Of a DNA stretch of 34,107 nucleotides, positions 17,972 to 24,622 are shown one piece after another. How positions within the stretch are numbered: the first letter of the stretch is position 1; each line of letters opens with the position of its first letter. Source of the DNA: an uncultured Gilliamella sp. (GTDB lineage: Bacteria; Pseudomonadota; Gammaproteobacteria; Enterobacterales; Orbaceae). The notes under the pieces are model-generated. The model worked only from the letters and a program-made list of their open reading frames with translations. It was not told the origin of the DNA and searched no databases. Location of the stretch: NCBI GenBank assembly GCA_946480175.1, contig CAMLIK010000019.1:1-34107 (forward strand), read 5' to 3'. Made by a program: the position numbers and the translations under genes.

Positions 17972-17993
17972 AAACGTGACAAAGATCACATAT
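17972..17993. promoter_or_regulatory. CRP-cAMP binding site between frwC and ptsA
   Basis: CGTGA (17975-17979), six bases, TCACA (17986-17990): one mismatch from the TGTGA-N6-TCACA consensus. It lies between the divergent frwCB-pflDC and ptsA genes, 172 nt before frwC and about 135 nt before ptsA. It is well placed to activate both transcripts when glucose is scarce. Confidence 0.75.
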
Positions 17994-18036
17994 TTATTTA
18001 TATATTACTTTTGTCCAGTTATTCATGGATTTTTCG

Positions 18037-18042
18037 TATAGT
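18037..18042 (+). promoter_or_regulatory. Possible -10 element of ptsA
   Basis: TATAGT about 83 nt before the ptsA start, with no good -35 at 16-18 nt. A poor -35 fits a CRP-dependent promoter; the CRP centre is roughly 66 nt upstream of the expected start point. Confidence 0.35.
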
Positions 18043-18124
18043 TTAATTTCAATAGTTATTTATTCTTTTAATTATTGATGATGACTAAAGTTATAAAACA
18101 CCAAAATTGATTGGGAGAATAAAT

Positions 18125-20629
18125 ATGTCGAAAAAAATTGAATTTATTTGCACGCTACCTAATGGTATACATGCTCGACCGGCTAGCACGATTAAAGCCA
18201 TCTGTGAGGAATTTAGGAGCAATTTTGAATGGCATAATTTGCGCACAGATGCTAAAGGTGATGCTAAAAGCACCTTATCATTAATAAGCACCAATACTTT
18301 ATTAAATGATGCCTGTCATTTATTCATATCGGGAGATGATGAGGAACAGGCTTATCTACGGTTGGTTACATTTATTGACAAAGAATTACCGTTTTGTGAT
18401 GAAGAGTTAATAAATAATGCTACTAATGAAATAATACCGTTACCACGCTCCTTAAAAAATTTAAATCCTAATATTATTACCGCTAAAACTGTATGTAATG
18501 GTGTAGCAAATGGCAAGTTACAAAAAATTGATTATATTGATTTAACTAAATTTAATGATTTCCCTTCTGCCAACTCAATTAAATCTGAAAAAGAGCTAGT
18601 TATACAAGCAATCACTAAGTTAAGAAAATTAATATCATTACAAATTGACTGTTCAGCAGATACCTCTAAAGACATTCTTAGTGCACATTTGGCAATACTA
18701 GAAGATCCCTCCTTTTATGAACAAATCGAATTAAATATAGAACAAAACTTGACGGCTGGTTCAGCAATAATAAATACAGCTAAATTTTTTAGTGAGCAAT
18801 TGATCAAATCAGGAAGTGACTATTTAAAAGAACGAGAACTCGACATTCGTGATGTGTGCTATCAATTATTACAGCAAACCTATGGCGATAAAAATTTGCA
18901 ATTTAACAATAAATTAATCGAGCCAACAATTTGTATTGCTGATGAACTTACTCCAAGTCAATTTTTAGAATTAGATAAAAAATATTTAAAAGGTTTGCTG
19001 TTAGTCAAAGGAGGAACTACATCACACACAGTAATATTAGCGAGATCTTTTAATATTCCAACATTAGTTAGTGTTAACATGGAGATATTAGAAAATTACC
19101 TTAATCAACAAATCCAAATTGATGGAGATTTAGGTCTTGTTGCCTATGATTTATCTCCAGAAGTTATTCGTTATTACCAATCAGAATATGCTCTTAATAA
19201 CCGTTTAAAAGATAAAGAAAAAATCTTTATTGACATTCCTGGTTCGACTGCTGATGGAATAAAACTTGAAATAGCAGCCAATATTGCTCACTCATCAGAA
19301 GCGCAAACTGCTTTTGATCATGGAGCTGAATCAATTGGTCTATTCCGTACCGAGATGCTGTATATGGATCGCCACTGCGAACCATCCGAAGACGAACTTT
19401 ATAATACTTTTTGCCAAGCAATCGAAGCAGCAAAGCAACGTACAATCATTATTAGAACATTTGATATTGGTGGCGATAAACCAGTAAATTATTTAAATAT
19501 TCCTAGTGAAAACAATCCATTCTTAGGTTATCGAGCTGTTCGCATCTATCAAGAATTTTTAACTTTATTCCGAACTCAATTAAGAGCGATATTACGAGCT
19601 TCAGCGCATGGTAAATTAAAAATCATGATTCCGATGATCTCATCAATGGAAGAAATATTATGGATTAAGGAAGAATTAACCATGATAAAACAATCTTTAC
19701 GTAATGAGAAAATTCCTTTTGATGAAAAAATCCCACTCGGTATCATGCTAGAAGTTCCTTCCATCATGTTTATCATTGATCAATGTTGTGAAGAAATTGA
19801 TTTTTTCAGTATTGGTAGTAACGATTTAACTCAATATTTATTAGCTGTAGATCGAGATAATGAAAAAGTCACAAAGCACTATAACAGTTTAAATCCAGCT
19901 TTTTTAAGAGGATTAGATCACATCGTAAAAGAAGTACATCATTATGGTAAATGGATAGGTATATGTGGCGAACTTGCCAGCAAAGGTTCTGTTTTACCTT
20001 TATTAGTTGGATTAGGGTTTGATGAATTGAGCATGAGTTCACCTAACTTGCTTTCAACCAAAGCTCGTCTTAAAAAATTAAACCGTTCAGATTGTAGGAT
20101 ATTACTCAATAAAGCGATGAATTGCCGAACATCACTTGAAGTCGAGCATTTACTTGCTCAATTCCGTATGGAACAAGCAGATATACCTTTAATCACTCAA
20201 GAAACCATCACAATAAATCCAAATTGGATAAGTAAAGAGGAAGTCATCAAAGGAATGACTGATAATTTATTGATTGCAGAAAGGTGTCGTTATCCTAAAA
20301 AATTAGAAGAAGACATCTGGTTGCGTGAAGATGTATTTTCTACAACCTTAGGTTTTGGGTTTGCTATTCCTCATACAAAATCTGAGCATATAGAACAATC
20401 AACTATTAGTGTAACTAAACTTGCAAATCCAATATTATGGGGAGATGAACAGGTAAATATCGTAATTATGTTAACCCTAAACAAACACACAGCTGGCGAT
20501 CAACATATGAGAATATTTTCAAAATTAGCTCGCCGTATAATGCATGAGGAGTTTAGAACATCGCTACTAAATAGTAAAACCGCACAAGAAATTGAAGAGA
20601 TTCTAAAAAAAGAATTAGAAATAGCCTAA
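18125..20629 (+). CDS. ptsA: PTS multiphosphoryl transfer protein (HPr-EI-EIIA fusion)
   Basis: Supplies phosphate from PEP to the Frw EIIBs. It has 834 aa from the ATG at 18125 (GGGAGA 8 nt upstream), against 833 in E. coli PtsA; an in-frame TTG 18 nt upstream is not needed. Order of domains: HPr (residues 1-85, His16 in NGIHARPAS), Enzyme I (about 115-675, phospho-His301 in GGTTSHTVILARSF, PEP site GSNDLTQYLLAVDRDNE, and the catalytic-Cys-type loop IGICGELAS), and EIIA-Fru (about 685-834, His750 in FGFAIPHTKSEH). All phosphorylation residues are present. It is divergent from frwC and shares its CRP site. Confidence 0.95.
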   Translation: MSKKIEFICTLPNGIHARPASTIKAICEEFRSNFEWHNLRTDAKGDAKSTLSLISTNTLLNDACHLFISGDDEEQAYLRLVTFIDKELPFCDEELINNATNEIIPLPRSLKNLNPNIITAKTVCNGVANGKLQKIDYIDLTKFNDFPSANSIKSEKELVIQAITKLRKLISLQIDCSADTSKDILSAHLAILEDPSFYEQIELNIEQNLTAGSAIINTAKFFSEQLIKSGSDYLKERELDIRDVCYQLLQQTYGDKNLQFNNKLIEPTICIADELTPSQFLELDKKYLKGLLLVKGGTTSHTVILARSFNIPTLVSVNMEILENYLNQQIQIDGDLGLVAYDLSPEVIRYYQSEYALNNRLKDKEKIFIDIPGSTADGIKLEIAANIAHSSEAQTAFDHGAESIGLFRTEMLYMDRHCEPSEDELYNTFCQAIEAAKQRTIIIRTFDIGGDKPVNYLNIPSENNPFLGYRAVRIYQEFLTLFRTQLRAILRASAHGKLKIMIPMISSMEEILWIKEELTMIKQSLRNEKIPFDEKIPLGIMLEVPSIMFIIDQCCEEIDFFSIGSNDLTQYLLAVDRDNEKVTKHYNSLNPAFLRGLDHIVKEVHHYGKWIGICGELASKGSVLPLLVGLGFDELSMSSPNLLSTKARLKKLNRSDCRILLNKAMNCRTSLEVEHLLAQFRMEQADIPLITQETITINPNWISKEEVIKGMTDNLLIAERCRYPKKLEEDIWLREDVFSTTLGFGFAIPHTKSEHIEQSTISVTKLANPILWGDEQVNIVIMLTLNKHTAGDQHMRIFSKLARRIMHEEFRTSLLNSKTAQEIEEILKKELEIA

Positions 20630-20644
20630 ACTTTCTTAAAACTA

Positions 20645-20675
20645 CATTCCGTTAATACCAATCATTGACGGAATG
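20645..20675. terminator. Hairpin between convergent ptsA and frwD
   Basis: CATTCCGT (20645-20652) pairs with ACGGAATG (20668-20675). The stem lies between two converging stop codons, followed on the plus strand by an AT-rich stretch with interrupted T residues. Probably a bidirectional terminator of moderate strength. Confidence 0.5.
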
Positions 20676-20680
20676 AAACT

Positions 20681-21025
20681 TTATAGTTTTATACAAGCTC
20701 CATAAGGTGATTTAGACGCTCGATTTACAACATTCAATAATTTACTACTATCCAATAAAAATTGGCTAATATCCATTTCAATACAACGTGACTTATTGAA
20801 ACGATCTCTATTTTTGATATTGACATTACTAATAATAATTACCACATCAGCAACCTCAATGTCATGAGGTTCAATAATACTATCAATTCCTAATGCACCT
20901 TGTGTTTCTATTTTAATTAGCCAATTTTCCTGCTTAGCTAATTTAGCTAAACGTTCGGCAGCCATGTAAGTATGAGCAACCCCTCCAACACATGAAGTAA
21001 TAGCTAATACATTTAATTTTGTCAT
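20681..21025 (-). CDS. frwD: PTS fructose-like EIIB component (FrwD type)
   Basis: A second EIIB domain, 114 aa (E. coli FrwD 113). The phosphocysteine is Cys12 in ITSCVGGVAHTYMA. KIETQGALGID and ISNVNIKNRDRF match the fold. It is closer to FrwD than to FrwB in its C-terminal end and length. It is convergent with ptsA and divergent from yijO. In E. coli frwD follows pflC in the same operon, so here it has been separated and must have its own promoter. AAAGAG lies before the ATG. It may use the same EIIC as FrwB or be a helper; this is not settled for the family. Confidence 0.85.
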   Translation of the reverse strand: MTKLNVLAITSCVGGVAHTYMAAERLAKLAKQENWLIKIETQGALGIDSIIEPHDIEVADVVIIISNVNIKNRDRFNKSRCIEMDISQFLLDSSKLLNVVNRASKSPYGACIKL

Positions 21026-21144
21026 TTAACAACACTCTTTATTCAACATAATGGTTATTATTGTGCATTAAAAATGTTAAATCAATAATCAAATTATATA
21101 CATACAGATAATTATTATTTGAATAGGTTAGCTATCTTAAACTC

Positions 21145-21173
21145 ATGACAGAAAATTAGACTCGTTATATAAT
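21145..21173 (+). promoter_or_regulatory. yijO promoter
   Basis: -35 ATGACA (21145-21150, five of six consensus bases), 17-nt spacer, perfect -10 TATAAT (21168-21173), about 36 nt before the yijO ATG. A strong housekeeping-type promoter. Confidence 0.7.
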
Positions 21174-21209
21174 CTATCGGTTATTTGTAAGCTTAAAAGG
21201 TGTAACTAG

Positions 21210-22070
21210 ATGGAACTATCAATTGAACAAACCATCAAAAATTATTTAGACAAAGCTAACAATTTCAAAAATATTTTTTTCTCTAATAGTCGTACCTCAG
21301 CCCCTTCTCTCGCTTATCAAGTTGACTTTCCTAGATTAGAAATCATTCTAGAGGGAAACTTAAAGATGCAATGGGGCAATGACGAAACTCATTTAGTGGA
21401 AAAAGAATTAGCTACAGATGATTTACTTTACATTACTGCCAACAGTTGGAATAAACCTATTTGGACAACGCCTTCAACATCGTTAAGTATTTTATTTGGT
21501 AAACAACAAATTGGCATTAGCGTTTTACATTGGGATGGTTCACAATTAATTCCTAAAGGGCAAATTAGCACCCCAAGACGAGGACCGCGTGTTGGAACCT
21601 TTATTATTCAAGCGTTATCCGAGTTAACTTGGCAAAACCAATCCCAAAACCAAACCGGCTATTATTTAATACAGAGCCTGCTTAGTAACACTCTTGATTT
21701 ACTTAATACCGACATAAAAACCGCATCCAAAACCACTAGCTTATTCGAAGCAATACGCCAATATATCGACACCCATTTTCGAGAAGATATCAGTCGCGAA
21801 TTTTTAGCTAAAATGTTCTATATCTCACCCAATTATTTATCCTATCTATTCCAGAATGAAGGCAAAATTGGCTTAAACGAATACCTCAATCACATTCGCC
21901 TAGAGTATGCCAAATCACTACTTAAAGGTTACGAGTTAAACGTCAAAGAAATCGCCCTAGATGCAGGCTTTAAAGATAGTAACTACTTTTGCCGCATCTT
22001 TAGAAAAAAAACCGAACGAACCCCAACAGAGTATCGGCGGCAATATCATAGTAAGTTAATGGAAAAGTAA
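21210..22070 (+). CDS. yijO: AraC-family transcriptional regulator YijO
   Basis: Putative local regulator of the Frw/PflD locus. It has 286 aa (E. coli YijO 283). The C-terminal double HTH occupies about residues 185-283: REFLAKMFYISPNYLSYLF for the first, then LNVKEIALDAGFKDSNYFCR and IFRKKTERTPTEYRRQYH for the second. The N-terminal half is a cupin-like sensing domain (YQVDFPRLEIILEGNLKMQW). AAGGTG precedes the ATG. In E. coli yijO also sits at the end of the frw cluster, so the linkage is conserved. Its effector is unknown; an anhydrohexitol phosphate is a reasonable guess. Confidence 0.85.
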   Translation: MELSIEQTIKNYLDKANNFKNIFFSNSRTSAPSLAYQVDFPRLEIILEGNLKMQWGNDETHLVEKELATDDLLYITANSWNKPIWTTPSTSLSILFGKQQIGISVLHWDGSQLIPKGQISTPRRGPRVGTFIIQALSELTWQNQSQNQTGYYLIQSLLSNTLDLLNTDIKTASKTTSLFEAIRQYIDTHFREDISREFLAKMFYISPNYLSYLFQNEGKIGLNEYLNHIRLEYAKSLLKGYELNVKEIALDAGFKDSNYFCRIFRKKTERTPTEYRRQYHSKLMEK

Positions 22071-22131
22071 ACAAAGTAAATGATGTGTGAAAACGAGTTT
22101 TTGTTTATTTATAGGGAAATTAAAGGGGGGT

Positions 22132-22156
22132 AAAAACCCCGTTCCTCAACTTTTTT
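22132..22156. repeat. 25-bp direct repeat, left copy
   Basis: A5-C4-GTTCCTCAAC-T6. An identical 25-bp copy lies at 25882-25906. This one follows yijO by 61 nt and ends 4 nt before the first degenerate CRISPR repeat. On the plus strand a short GGGG/CCCC stem (22127-22140) precedes its T-run, so it may also act as a yijO terminator. Confidence 0.7.
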
Positions 22157-22160
22157 GAAA

Positions 22161-22248
22161 ATAGTACACAACCTATACAGCAGTGAACGCATTTTTAATT
22201 TTTGATATTCGTTATCACTCTTTTTAAATTGCTTACACAGAAGTGAAC
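22161..22248 (-). CRISPR. Decayed type I-F mini-array 1 (two repeats, one 32-nt spacer)
   Basis: Repeats at 22161-22188 and 22221-22248 are 28 nt each, separated by exactly 32 nt, the geometry of type I-F arrays. Against the best repeat in this window (23719-23746) they match at 20 and 23 of 28 positions. Read on the minus strand they begin GTTCACT. The array lies downstream of a secreted-protein gene on the same strand. A third, poorer candidate is at 22280-22306. No cas gene is in the window. Confidence 0.75.
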
Positions 22249-22279
22249 TAAGTAATCAAAAAATAGAAGCTTTAACGTT

Positions 22280-22306
22280 TTTCTAAACACTAACAGATCA
22301 GTTAAT
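22280..22306 (-). repeat. Possible third degenerate I-F repeat of mini-array 1
   Basis: Lies 31 nt beyond the second repeat. Plus-strand TTTCTAAAC is identical to one end of the repeat, and CAGTTAA near the other end differs from CAGTGAA by one base; about 19 of 27 positions match with one gap. It overlaps the stop codon of the 22298-22987 gene. Confidence 0.4.
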
Positions 22307-22987
22307 ATATCTATCTGAATACCATTTTTTTCCTACTAATATCCAGATTTCGTTAAAAAGAGTTTTATTTTCAAATAGATCATCTATCGTTTTATATTTA
22401 TTTAGTTGATTTGGTTTTTCTGCATCAAATTGCGATAATCCAAGGTAGACTGCTTCATAATAATTTTTAGGATGATCATCTTCTTTTAATTCATTTATAT
22501 CATTCATTGTTTTTTCTAAAAACATTTGTAGATAAACATCTGTTTTTAGACAGTTTTTTAAAATGGGAAACTTAGCATTATTTAGAGTTCCAGCACATAT
22601 TAAATTAAGTTCATCGCCCTTATTAATATTTAGCAAATCATCTTTTTGATGCATTTCTAAAGATACATATTCAAATTTATTTTCCCCATTTGCTATAACA
22701 TATTTCTTCCCAAAAAAATCGGTCTTTATTCCGGATGCTACAGCTTTAATGTTAATTATTCGTTTGTGATATGTTTTTTTATATATGTTCGGATTGTTGA
22801 TATATTCATTGATTAATTGTGATGCATTCACTACATCTACATAATAAGTTATCATATTATTACCTCCGTTTTTAAATTCAGAGATATCTTTTCTTAAATA
22901 CTGCTCTGTAATTCTTTTTGCATTATCATTGGCAAATGAATTAAAACCAATCAAAGTTAATATAGTAAAAGCAATTATTTTTTTCAC
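22298..22987 (-). CDS. Exported OB-fold-like hypothetical protein
   Basis: 229 aa, starting at a GTG (22987). The N-terminal KKIIAFTILTLIGFNSFA is a clear signal peptide with cleavage before ND, so it is periplasmic or surface located; there is no lipobox Cys. Residues ~75-145 read like the OB-fold 'tRNA_anti-like' domain of small exported proteins: AVASGIKTDFFGKKYV, GDELNLICAGTLNNAKFPIL, then KNC; its two Cys could form a disulfide. The C-terminal third is acidic and helical. Function is unknown. It is very AT-rich, and its stop codon overlaps a possible CRISPR repeat remnant, as if the gene and array arrived together or recombined. The downstream mini-array is on the same strand. Confidence 0.6.
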   Translation of the reverse strand: MKKIIAFTILTLIGFNSFANDNAKRITEQYLRKDISEFKNGGNNMITYYVDVVNASQLINEYINNPNIYKKTYHKRIINIKAVASGIKTDFFGKKYVIANGENKFEYVSLEMHQKDDLLNINKGDELNLICAGTLNNAKFPILKNCLKTDVYLQMFLEKTMNDINELKEDDHPKNYYEAVYLGLSQFDAEKPNQLNKYKTIDDLFENKTLFNEIWILVGKKWYSDRYIN

Positions 22988-23071
22988 GTTCCATTTCCAT
23001 TAAATATAAAAAAACAACAATAGAACCATTGTGTTATAAACTGTTCAATTCCATTCATCACCGCAACCAGA

Positions 23072-23095
23072 CAAAAAACTCAATAGAGGTTTTTA
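23072..23095 (-). terminator. Weak terminator of the 147-aa secreted protein gene
   Basis: On the minus strand AAAACCTC, TATT, GAGTTTTTT: a short imperfect stem ending in six T residues, about 26 nt past the stop codon. Confidence 0.35.
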
Positions 23096-23120
23096 GAATT
23101 TTGACTATTTTAATGATTAG

Positions 23121-23564
23121 TTATTCTTCGACGCGGTCACAAGTCAACACCATTTTGATTTTTTTGATTGGGTTATTTTTTTTATCAATGGTTGTGTATA
23201 TATTTGTCATAACAAAAGTGTCTTCGGATAGATATTCAATCTTCTGCGATATTTGCTTATCATCGACAACATACTCAGGTCTTTTGTAAATATCTTCAAG
23301 ATCAAAAGGAAGCAGAGCATTTTCTTCATCATCCTCTCCCCAAAAAAGTTGTCCATTTCGTTTGGTAATAAAATAATCATATTCAGAGATCGTAGTGTCA
23401 CCAAAATCTTGGAGCTTTCCTTTATCTAATACTGCTTCTTGCTGGCTCTGCTCGCACTCCCATTCACCTATTAGCATTTCCTCAGTTACTTTTTCTTCCT
23501 TAGCGATCGAATTAAATGAAATAAAAGCTAAAACAAACGTCATATAACATAAAATCTTTTTCAT
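23121..23564 (-). CDS. Small exported hypothetical protein
   Basis: 147 aa. The first ~21 residues (KKILCYMTFVLAFISFNSIA, then KEEK) form a signal peptide. The mature part is acidic and begins EEMLIGEWECEQ, a pattern seen in small lipocalin-like or beta-rich periplasmic proteins. It has one Cys near the start and one near the end (LTCDRVEE), suggesting a disulfide. AAGGAGA lies 4 nt before the ATG. I do not recognise the family. It lies 133 nt upstream of another exported protein on the same strand, within the accessory island; the two may be an expressed pair, but nothing shows a joint function. Confidence 0.6.
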   Translation of the reverse strand: MKKILCYMTFVLAFISFNSIAKEEKVTEEMLIGEWECEQSQQEAVLDKGKLQDFGDTTISEYDYFITKRNGQLFWGEDDEENALLPFDLEDIYKRPEYVVDDKQISQKIEYLSEDTFVMTNIYTTIDKKNNPIKKIKMVLTCDRVEE

Positions 23565-23611
23565 AAAATCTCCTTTTTTAGGTAATATTATGTTATAAAA
23601 AGATTTTTTTC

Positions 23612-23638
23612 AATAAAAAACCACCACAAGGGTGGTTT
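23612..23638 (-). terminator. Terminator at the distal end of mini-array 2
   Basis: AAACCACC (23618-23625) pairs with GGTGGTTT (23631-23638) over a 5-nt loop. On the minus strand it is followed by six T residues; on the plus strand there is no T-run. No protein gene reads leftward into it, but mini-array 2 does, ending 20 nt earlier. Confidence 0.75.
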
Positions 23639-23658
23639 AAAGGGATATTGATTTTGAG

Positions 23659-23746
23659 TTTTATAGCTACTTACACAGCATTAAACATTGAGAAACTGCA
23701 TAAATACCCCCATTTCTATTTCTAAACTGCCTACACGGCAGTGAAC
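23659..23746 (-). CRISPR. Type I-F mini-array 2 (two repeats, one 32-nt spacer)
   Basis: Repeat 23719-23746 is near canonical for type I-F: on the minus strand it reads GTTCACTGCCGTGTAGGCAG and then TTTAGAAA, with the CTGCC/GGCAG hairpin intact. Repeat 23659-23686 matches it at 19 of 28 positions, and the gap is exactly 32 nt. In the decayed copy the loop-closing C-G pair has become T-A, which keeps pairing. A candidate promoter (23804-23831) and terminator (23612-23638) frame it on the minus strand, so a ~185-nt RNA is likely. It is divergent from the toxin-antitoxin pair. No cas gene is near. Confidence 0.85.
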
Positions 23747-23823
23747 CTTTTGTGTTGCTTTCCCCATGATTTAACTCTTTCCTTAACATCATCTAATGCA
23801 TTCATTATACTTTTCGAAAACAT
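23731..23823 (-). CDS. Possible 30-codon leader ORF ending inside the CRISPR repeat
   Basis: Minus-strand ATG at 23823 to a TAG at 23731-23733 that lies within the near-canonical CRISPR repeat. The peptide is basic and helix-like: it includes NALDDVKERVKSWGKQHK and ends RFTAV, the last four residues being dictated by the repeat itself. There is no Shine-Dalgarno, and the candidate array promoter overlaps the ORF's start, so it may be a chance ORF or the remnant of a gene end. Confidence 0.25.
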   Translation of the reverse strand: MFSKSIMNALDDVKERVKSWGKQHKRFTAV

Positions 23824-23831
23824 GAAGTAAA
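23804..23831 (-). promoter_or_regulatory. Candidate promoter of mini-array 2
   Basis: Minus-strand -35 TTTACT (23826-23831), 16-nt spacer, perfect -10 TATAAT (23804-23809). The expected start near 23797 is about 50 nt before the first repeat, like a short array leader. Confidence 0.5.
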
Positions 23832-23900
23832 AAAAATTTTTATCTTTTTTAATAAAAAAATTAATTTTGATATTTTTATCGTTTTTGATAAAGGATATTG

Positions 23901-23928
23901 TTGACGTTTTTATTAAATTTGATACAAT
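23901..23928 (+). promoter_or_regulatory. Promoter of the toxin-antitoxin pair
   Basis: -35 TTGACG (23901-23906), 16-nt spacer, -10 TACAAT (23923-23928), about 30 nt before the toxin ATG. It is back to back with the candidate promoter of mini-array 2, about 70 bp away. Confidence 0.65.
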
Positions 23929-23957
23929 TATAAAAAATAATAAAAGGGACTGATTAA

Positions 23958-24278
23958 ATGTTTACGATAAAAATGCATGATGCCGCAAAAGCCGAGATTT
24001 TGGAGTTGCCATCAGAGCTTAAAGGTCAAACAATTAAGTTGATTGAAAAACTCAGAAATTTTGGTCAACTAAAAATGCCAGACAGTCGCTCGCTAAAAAA
24101 TGGATTATTTGAATTGCGATCATCTGAGCGCAATAACATAGCTAGAACTATTTATGTATACCAAAAATCGAGAACAATTTTTATTTTACATGCGTTTATT
24201 AAAAAAACGGAAAAGACACCTGTTAACTCATTGACAATAGCACGAAAAAGATTAAGGGAGATGTTAGAAAATGAATAA
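23958..24278 (+). CDS. HigB/RelE-like toxin (phage Gp49-like family)
   Basis: A 106 aa putative mRNA interferase. The Gp49-like pattern is clear: GLFELRSSERNNIARTIYVY, then TIFILHAFIKKTEKTP and SLTIARKRLREM, with basic residues in the positions that contact RNA in RelE-fold toxins. The start has AGGGA about 9 nt upstream. Its 3' end overlaps the antitoxin by 8 nt, in the toxin-first order of HigBA systems. It lies between two CRISPR-repeat loci on the opposite strand. Activity is inferred from the family. Confidence 0.88.
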   Translation: MFTIKMHDAAKAEILELPSELKGQTIKLIEKLRNFGQLKMPDSRSLKNGLFELRSSERNNIARTIYVYQKSRTIFILHAFIKKTEKTPVNSLTIARKRLREMLENE

Positions 24279-24558
24279 AAAACACAGTACAACATTCGAA
24301 GAATTGAAAGAACTCGCACTGGCTGACCCAGTTGCGAGGGATGCGTATGACAGAGCTGAGGAAGAGTGGCAGCTTCGCGAGGTGTTACTATCAGCGAGGG
24401 AGAAAGCAAAACTCACTCAAACAGAGCTAGCCCATCGTTTAGGCGTTGCTCCGTCCAATATAAATAGAATTGAGAGAACACCGCTAAATTCAAATATAAA
24501 AACAATTTCCAAATATTTACATGCGTGTAATGCAAAATTTGAAATCAGATTAATGTAG
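24271..24558 (+). CDS. HigA-like HTH antitoxin
   Basis: A 95 aa XRE-type protein. After an acidic/helical N-terminal part (FEELKELALADPVARDAYD) that probably wraps the toxin, residues ~40-80 form the HTH: AREKAKLTQTELAHRLGVAP, then SNINRIERT. It ends in FEIRLM, typical of antitoxins paired with Gp49-like toxins. Its ATG lies within the toxin gene's last codons, so the two are translationally coupled. It likely represses the shared promoter at 23901-23928. Confidence 0.88.
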   Translation: MNKKHSTTFEELKELALADPVARDAYDRAEEEWQLREVLLSAREKAKLTQTELAHRLGVAPSNINRIERTPLNSNIKTISKYLHACNAKFEIRLM

Positions 24559-24570
24559 TAATTTCAAAAT

Positions 24571-24597
24571 AAAGTGGGCTGTTCACCCACTTTTTCT
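24571..24597 (+). terminator. Terminator of the toxin-antitoxin operon
   Basis: AAGTGGG, a 7-nt loop and CCCACTT followed by T residues on the plus strand, 12 nt past the antitoxin stop. On the minus strand it also ends in a T-rich stretch, so it could stop RNA coming leftward from the single CRISPR repeat. Confidence 0.75.
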
Positions 24598-24622
24598 ATT
24601 TTTATTTACTATTTTAACTATA

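Noticed and set aside
23029-23289. Rightward ORF over the small exported protein gene
   Set aside because: It is antisense to a gene with a signal peptide and good Shine-Dalgarno, and is itself low in complexity.
24562-24586. Possible CRISPR repeat on the distal side of the solitary repeat
   Set aside because: TTTC.AAA and a GGC.GT..AC-like end can be aligned only with a three-base gap, the spacing is about 36 nt instead of 32, and the sequence is fully explained as the higBA terminator.
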